DNA of 64,000 nucleotides from CADCWK01 sp965218235. GTDB lineage: Bacteria; Chloroflexota; Chloroflexia; Thermomicrobiales; UBA6265. Positions 60,882 through 64,000 of the stretch are shown piece by piece. The notes beneath the pieces are model-generated. The model saw nothing but the letters and a program-made list of their open reading frames with translations, was not told the DNA's origin and ran no database searches. The translations under genes were made by a program, and so were the position numbers. Each line of letters starts with the position of its first letter. Within the stretch, counting starts at the first letter, position 1. Where the stretch lies: assembly GCA_965218235.1 (NCBI GenBank), contig OZ244596.1, positions 1,488,001 through 1,552,000 on the forward strand, given 5' to 3'.

Positions 60882-62168
60882 GTGAGTTGCCCCGATCACC
60901 GGGAGCGGGTCGCCCGCGCCGTCGCGAAGGCCCACGCCGAAGAGTGGGCCTTCGTCCTCGCGGCGACGGTGCGGGTCACGCAGGATCTCGATCTGGCCGA
61001 AGACTGCGTCCAGGATGCCTACACGCAGGCCCTGGCCAAGTGGCCAGTCACAGGCATCCCCCAACGGCCCGGTGCGTGGCTGACGACAGTCGCGACCCGC
61101 TGGGCGCTGGAGCAGCACCGTCGGGCAGCGACGCTGGCCCGGAAACTCCCGCTGCTCGTCACCGACGCGATCAATCCCGACACGATCGATACGTCGGAGG
61201 AGTCAGCTTTTCCGGACGATCGGCTCAGGCTCATCTTCACCTGCTGTCACCCGGCCCTCGCCGTCGATGCCCAGCTCGCCCTGACGCTGCGGCTCGTCTG
61301 CGGGTTGTCCTCGGCGGAAGTGGCGCGAGCGTTCCTGGTGAAGGAGACGACGATGCAGGCCCGGATCACCCGGGCCAAGAGGAAGATCGCCGAGGCGCGG
61401 ATCCCGTACCGCACCCCCGGGCCCGACGATCTGCCCGAGCGCGTCGGCGTGGTCCTTACGGCGATTCACCTGGTCTATTCCTCGGGATATACCGCCGCCG
61501 CGGGCGACGACCTGATCCGCCCCGACCTGGCGGCTCGCGCGCTCGACCTGGCGATGATGATGCGGACGCTTATTCCCGGGAATGCCGAGGTCGTGGGCCT
61601 CCTCTCGCTCCTGCGTCTGACTGAGGCCCGGCGCGCGGCGCGCGTCCACGCCAACGGCCAACTCGTGCTGATGGAGGATCAGGACCGTACGCTCTGGGAC
61701 CGGGCGGCGATCGAGGACGGGCTGACCTTCCTCCATCAGGCACTGGCACAGCCCTCAGCCGGACGCTTCACACTCATGGCGGCGATCGCGGCGGTCCATG
61801 CGGAGGCGCCCCATTGGGAGGAGACCGACTGGCCGCAGATCGTGGGACTCTACGACCTCCTGCTCCGAAGGTGGCCGTCCCCGGTTGTGGCGCTCAACCG
61901 GGCCGTCGCCCTGTCCTTCACGCAGGGCCCCGCCGCGGCGCTGGATGCGCTCGACGGTATCGCCGCCGACCCGGCGCTCACGTCCTACGCCTATCTCGCA
62001 TCGACGAGGGCCGACCTGCTCAGGCGGCTCGGACAGACCCGGAAGGCGCTCGCCAGCTATGAGGACGCCCGTCGGCTGACCGTGAACGCGGCCGAAGCCG
62101 ACTTCCTTGCCCGTCGAATCGATGCGATGCGGGCGGGTCTGGCCATTGTGCGGGGATCTTCGGAATGA
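60882..62168 (+). CDS. ECF42-type sigma factor with C-terminal TPR-like domain
   Basis: 428 residues from GTG 60882. Region 2 (HAEEWAFVLAATVRVTQDLD, LAEDCVQDAYTQALAKW, GAWLTTVATRWALEQHRR) and region 4 (RLIFTCCHPALAVDAQLALT, LSSAEVARAFLVKETTMQ) are standard for ECF42. The C-terminal ~200 residues are a helical repeat domain (SFTQGPAAALDALDGIAADP, LLRRLGQTRKALASYEDAR) needed for activity in studied members, which lack an anti-sigma factor. It is followed directly (ATGA overlap) by an MFS gene fragment. Confidence 0.92.
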   Translation: MSCPDHRERVARAVAKAHAEEWAFVLAATVRVTQDLDLAEDCVQDAYTQALAKWPVTGIPQRPGAWLTTVATRWALEQHRRAATLARKLPLLVTDAINPDTIDTSEESAFPDDRLRLIFTCCHPALAVDAQLALTLRLVCGLSSAEVARAFLVKETTMQARITRAKRKIAEARIPYRTPGPDDLPERVGVVLTAIHLVYSSGYTAAAGDDLIRPDLAARALDLAMMMRTLIPGNAEVVGLLSLLRLTEARRAARVHANGQLVLMEDQDRTLWDRAAIEDGLTFLHQALAQPSAGRFTLMAAIAAVHAEAPHWEETDWPQIVGLYDLLLRRWPSPVVALNRAVALSFTQGPAAALDALDGIAADPALTSYAYLASTRADLLRRLGQTRKALASYEDARRLTVNAAEADFLARRIDAMRAGLAIVRGSSE

Positions 62169-62704
62169 TGCCCACCGTTTCTCCGTCGAACGCAGTCCCG
62201 TCTGCGTCGAACGCGGTCCCGGCCCGGAACGTGGCGAATATCTACACGTTCCAGGCACTCATCAATGCCAGTCTCTGGATGCCGATCTGGGTGGTCTTCC
62301 TCAACCAGGATGCCGGGCTGACCCTGAGCGAGGTCTTCCTCATCGCCGGCATGGGCTGGCTGATCCAGGCGGTCGGCGAAGTGCCATCGGGCGCGATCTC
62401 CGACGCCTACGGACGCAGGGCGACCAAACCAGACGTACAGGTGCTGGTGGACCGGGACGGCCGATGGCGGGGAATCAACCTGCGGTCCCGAACGCTCAGT
62501 GGGCTGGACGTCCAGCGGACGCGATGGTGGCGAAGCCGGTCTCGCCTGACGGCGAAGGCCGCTCTGGCGGTCGGGATGGGGCCAGCTTCGTCCCGCCGGC
62601 GCCCGGCTGACGGGTGCCATCCAAACGGGTGTCAAGTCCGCGAGCCCCCCGTGTTCCCCGGGGAAGGGCGCTCGACGCTCGGTCAGTCCTTGAAGTTGAC
62701 GTAG
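62165..62704 (+). pseudogene. truncated MFS transporter, third gene of the YCII-ECF42 operon
   Basis: The ATG at 62165 overlaps the sigma stop. Residues 1-~87 are a normal MFS N-terminus with two spans (NASLWMPIWVVFLNQDAGL, LIAGMGWLIQAVGEVPSGAI) and the loop motif SDAYGRRAT. After about 62428 homology ends abruptly. The remaining frame is read through a copy of the twin-hairpin repeat (62540-62600) and is not transporter-like. A deletion replaced the last ten spans. The intact gene was probably an exporter controlled by ECF42. Confidence 0.8.
62540..62600 (-). repeat. twin-hairpin repeat, diverged solo copy
   Basis: On the minus strand it reads GACGAAGCTGG..., then GCGGCCTTCGCCGTCAGGCG, matching the copy at 16699-16755 (same TTCGCC-GTCA-GGCGA hairpin). 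It lies within the reading frame that follows the MFS truncation and may mark the deletion endpoint. Confidence 0.55.
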
Positions 62705-62847
62705 AGCGCGTAGATCACGCCCGGCACCCAGACGGCGATCGTCAGGATGACGCTGAACAGGAGTGAGATGCCGACGCCCCGCTTGAGGAAGACGGCGGCC
62801 GGCGGCAGGACGAAGCAGAGGACCAGACGGAGGATGGCGCCGAGCAT
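62683..62847 (-). CDS. YqaE/Pmp3 family membrane protein
   Basis: 54 residues from ATG 62847, chosen because AAGGGAAC lies just before it and the family starts there. Two spans: AILRLVLCFVLPPAAVFLKR and LLFSVILTIAVWVPGVIYAL, ending YVNFKD. Pmp3 homologues affect membrane potential and salt tolerance in yeast and plants. It is on the strand opposite the MFS relic and overlaps the end of that frame by 22 bases. Confidence 0.9.
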   Translation of the reverse strand: MLGAILRLVLCFVLPPAAVFLKRGVGISLLFSVILTIAVWVPGVIYALYVNFKD

Positions 62848-63009
62848 GGATGTTCCCTTCATGGTGGCGATCGATTGAGCAGCCGCGTGGCAGGACCGAT
62901 CTCCAGACCAGTGTAGCGTCAGCATCGTCCTGGCCTATGACGATCTCGTGTCGATCCCGTCGCGATTCGATCCGACAGGCCCGGCGAGATCATGTGTGGT
63001 TTCGCCCGA

Positions 63010-63381
63010 TCAGGCGAGGCGCTCTGGTGTCGCGACGGTCCGCTCGTTCGTGACGGTGCCGGTGTTCAACGTCGTGTTCGGCTCCACCAGGAGAAGCTGG
63101 CACTCGCCGCCGATCGCCTCGGGCATGTGCTCGACGCCGTGCGGGACGATCAGGAACTCGTTCGGCGCCAGCTCGATGACCTGCTCCCGCAGGTGCATCC
63201 GGAGGTGCCCCTTCACGACGAGGAACAACTCGTCTTCGGTCTCGTGGTGGTGCCAGTGGAACGAGCCGCTGATCTTCACGAGTTTGACCTGGGAATCGTT
63301 GATGTCCCCCGCGACCCGCGGGGTCCAGTGACCATCGAATCGTCCGAAGGCGTCGCTGAGGTTGACCTTGCTGAGTGTCAT
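63010..63381 (-). CDS. cupin domain protein
   Basis: 123 residues with a single cupin fold. Metal-binding motif 1 is FHWHHHETEDELFLVVKG (three His and Glu) and motif 2 is LIVPHGVEHMPEA (His). An FDGHWTPRVAGDINDSQVKL lead-in is typical of the small mannose-6-phosphate-isomerase-like cupins. Enzymatic or ligand-binding role unknown. The gene starts at ATG 63381. Confidence 0.9.
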   Translation of the reverse strand: MTLSKVNLSDAFGRFDGHWTPRVAGDINDSQVKLVKISGSFHWHHHETEDELFLVVKGHLRMHLREQVIELAPNEFLIVPHGVEHMPEAIGGECQLLLVEPNTTLNTGTVTNERTVATPERLA

Positions 63382-63586
63382 CGCGCGTCCCCCATGATGC
63401 CGGGTCGCCAGTGCTGGCGATCACCAGTCGGTCCCATCCGGCTCCCATTATCGTCCTGCCGATCAGCGGGCCGCGGGGAGGCGCACCAGCGCGCATTCCC
63501 GCGAGCGGTTTGTGCGATACGATCGCCACGATGATGCCCGGCGTGGGCAGCGATGAACCAGACCACACGACAGGGAGAGACAGACG

Positions 63587-64000
63587 ATGGCCGAGGCAAC
63601 ACCGGCGGACACGGACGCGCAGGTCGCCCAGACGACGGCCCACCGGCGCTGGCCGCGGTCGTCCCGCAAGATGAGTTTTGGCCTGATGGTCCCGCTCGGC
63701 GAGGGCAGCCACTATGGCGGGGCGGCGGCGCCGTCCTTTGACCAGATCCACGCGACCGTCCGGGCGGCGGATGCGGCCGGGGTCGAGATCGCCTGGTTCG
63801 CGGACCACTTCTCCGTGCCGCCCAGCACGGACATGGACCGCGAGCGGGGCTGCTGGGAAGCCTTCAGCCTGATGGCCGGGCTGGCCGGTGCGACGAAGGA
63901 CCTGAACATCGCCTACGGGCCGATGGTCGCCTGCGCGACCTTCCGCAATGCCGGGCTGCTGGCCCGGATGACGGAGACGATCGACGAGATCTCCGGTGGC
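63587..64000 (+). CDS. LLM class (F420-type) oxidoreductase, 5' part (continues beyond window)
   Basis: 138 codons from ATG 63587 (CAGGGAGAG upstream) run to the window end without a stop. After a 28-residue N-terminal tail come MSFGLMVPLGEGSHYGG, ADAAGVEIAWFADHFSVP, LSLMAGLAGATK-type helix and NIAYGPMVACATFRNAGLLA followed by TETIDEISGG, the conserved region of luciferase-like monooxygenases. A family relative is at 37484. Role unknown. Confidence 0.87.
   Translation, partial: MAEATPADTDAQVAQTTAHRRWPRSSRKMSFGLMVPLGEGSHYGGAAAPSFDQIHATVRAADAAGVEIAWFADHFSVPPSTDMDRERGCWEAFSLMAGLAGATKDLNIAYGPMVACATFRNAGLLARMTETIDEISGG

Overview
This 64 kb window is GC-rich, gene-dense bacterial chromosome with no RNA genes, CRISPR array or complete insertion sequence that I could find. 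Several traits point to a Chloroflexota bacterium, most likely class Thermomicrobia: Tat-exported or single-pass proteins with ATP/ATPA-rich linkers, large membrane-anchored beta-propellers paired with ECF sigma factors, F420-type oxidoreductases (a deazaflavin-dependent nitroreductase and two luciferase-like enzymes), and YIP1, DUF2171 and DUF2382 proteins. The assignment is an inference from gene content, not from a marker tree.

Layout. 1-9.1 kb: the tail of an MFS exporter, then two tandem paralogous pairs of ECF sigma factor plus transmembrane beta-propeller protein, then prfA. 9.1-17 kb: membrane and hypothetical housekeeping-type genes (DUF308, DUF1684, PHP, metallophosphoesterase, DUF4032, F420 oxidoreductase, two YIP1 paralogues) among dispersed twin-hairpin repeats. 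17-25.8 kb: an orphan ABC permease, a DoxX protein, a fused ArsR-AHSA1 regulator with a perfect palindromic operator, DUF2461, two APH-fold kinases, the CCA-adding enzyme and a DUF2171/DUF2382 stress protein. 25.8-38.4 kb: ferredoxin, argH with a coupled GNAT, PAP2, MarR, a monooxygenase-P450 operon divergent from a LysR gene, exported SOD, ornithine-type aminotransferase, protoporphyrinogen/coproporphyrinogen oxidase and an LLM oxidoreductase. 38.4-46.5 kb: a decayed patch (broken VOC gene, relic of a third kinase paralogue, IS5-type transposase remnant, mosaic repeats), then PepSY, COG4705, two tandem APH paralogues and Dps. 46.5-53 kb: a nucleotidyltransferase, a four-gene ABC-2 cassette (ATPase-permease twice), DUF3817 and a TIM-barrel isomerase. 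53.4-59.1 kb: a type III restriction-modification locus with a neighbouring small membrane protein. 59.3-64 kb: an epimerase, a YCII-ECF42-MFS operon whose MFS gene is truncated, YqaE, a cupin and the start of another LLM oxidoreductase.

The most interesting signal is in the type III methyltransferase gene. It is split by a run of eight G (coding strand) exactly between its N-terminal region and the DPPF catalytic motif, and one extra G would restore a single 681-residue Mod protein. That is the architecture of a phase-variable methyltransferase. The target-recognition part of the same gene has markedly lower GC than everything around it. A simple homopolymer sequencing error remains the main alternative.

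Other points of interest are a family of small twin-hairpin repeats whose stems change sequence while keeping pairing, the duplicated sigma/beta-propeller module, an APH kinase carrying an antitoxin-like N-terminus, and the decayed junction at 38.5-39.5 kb.
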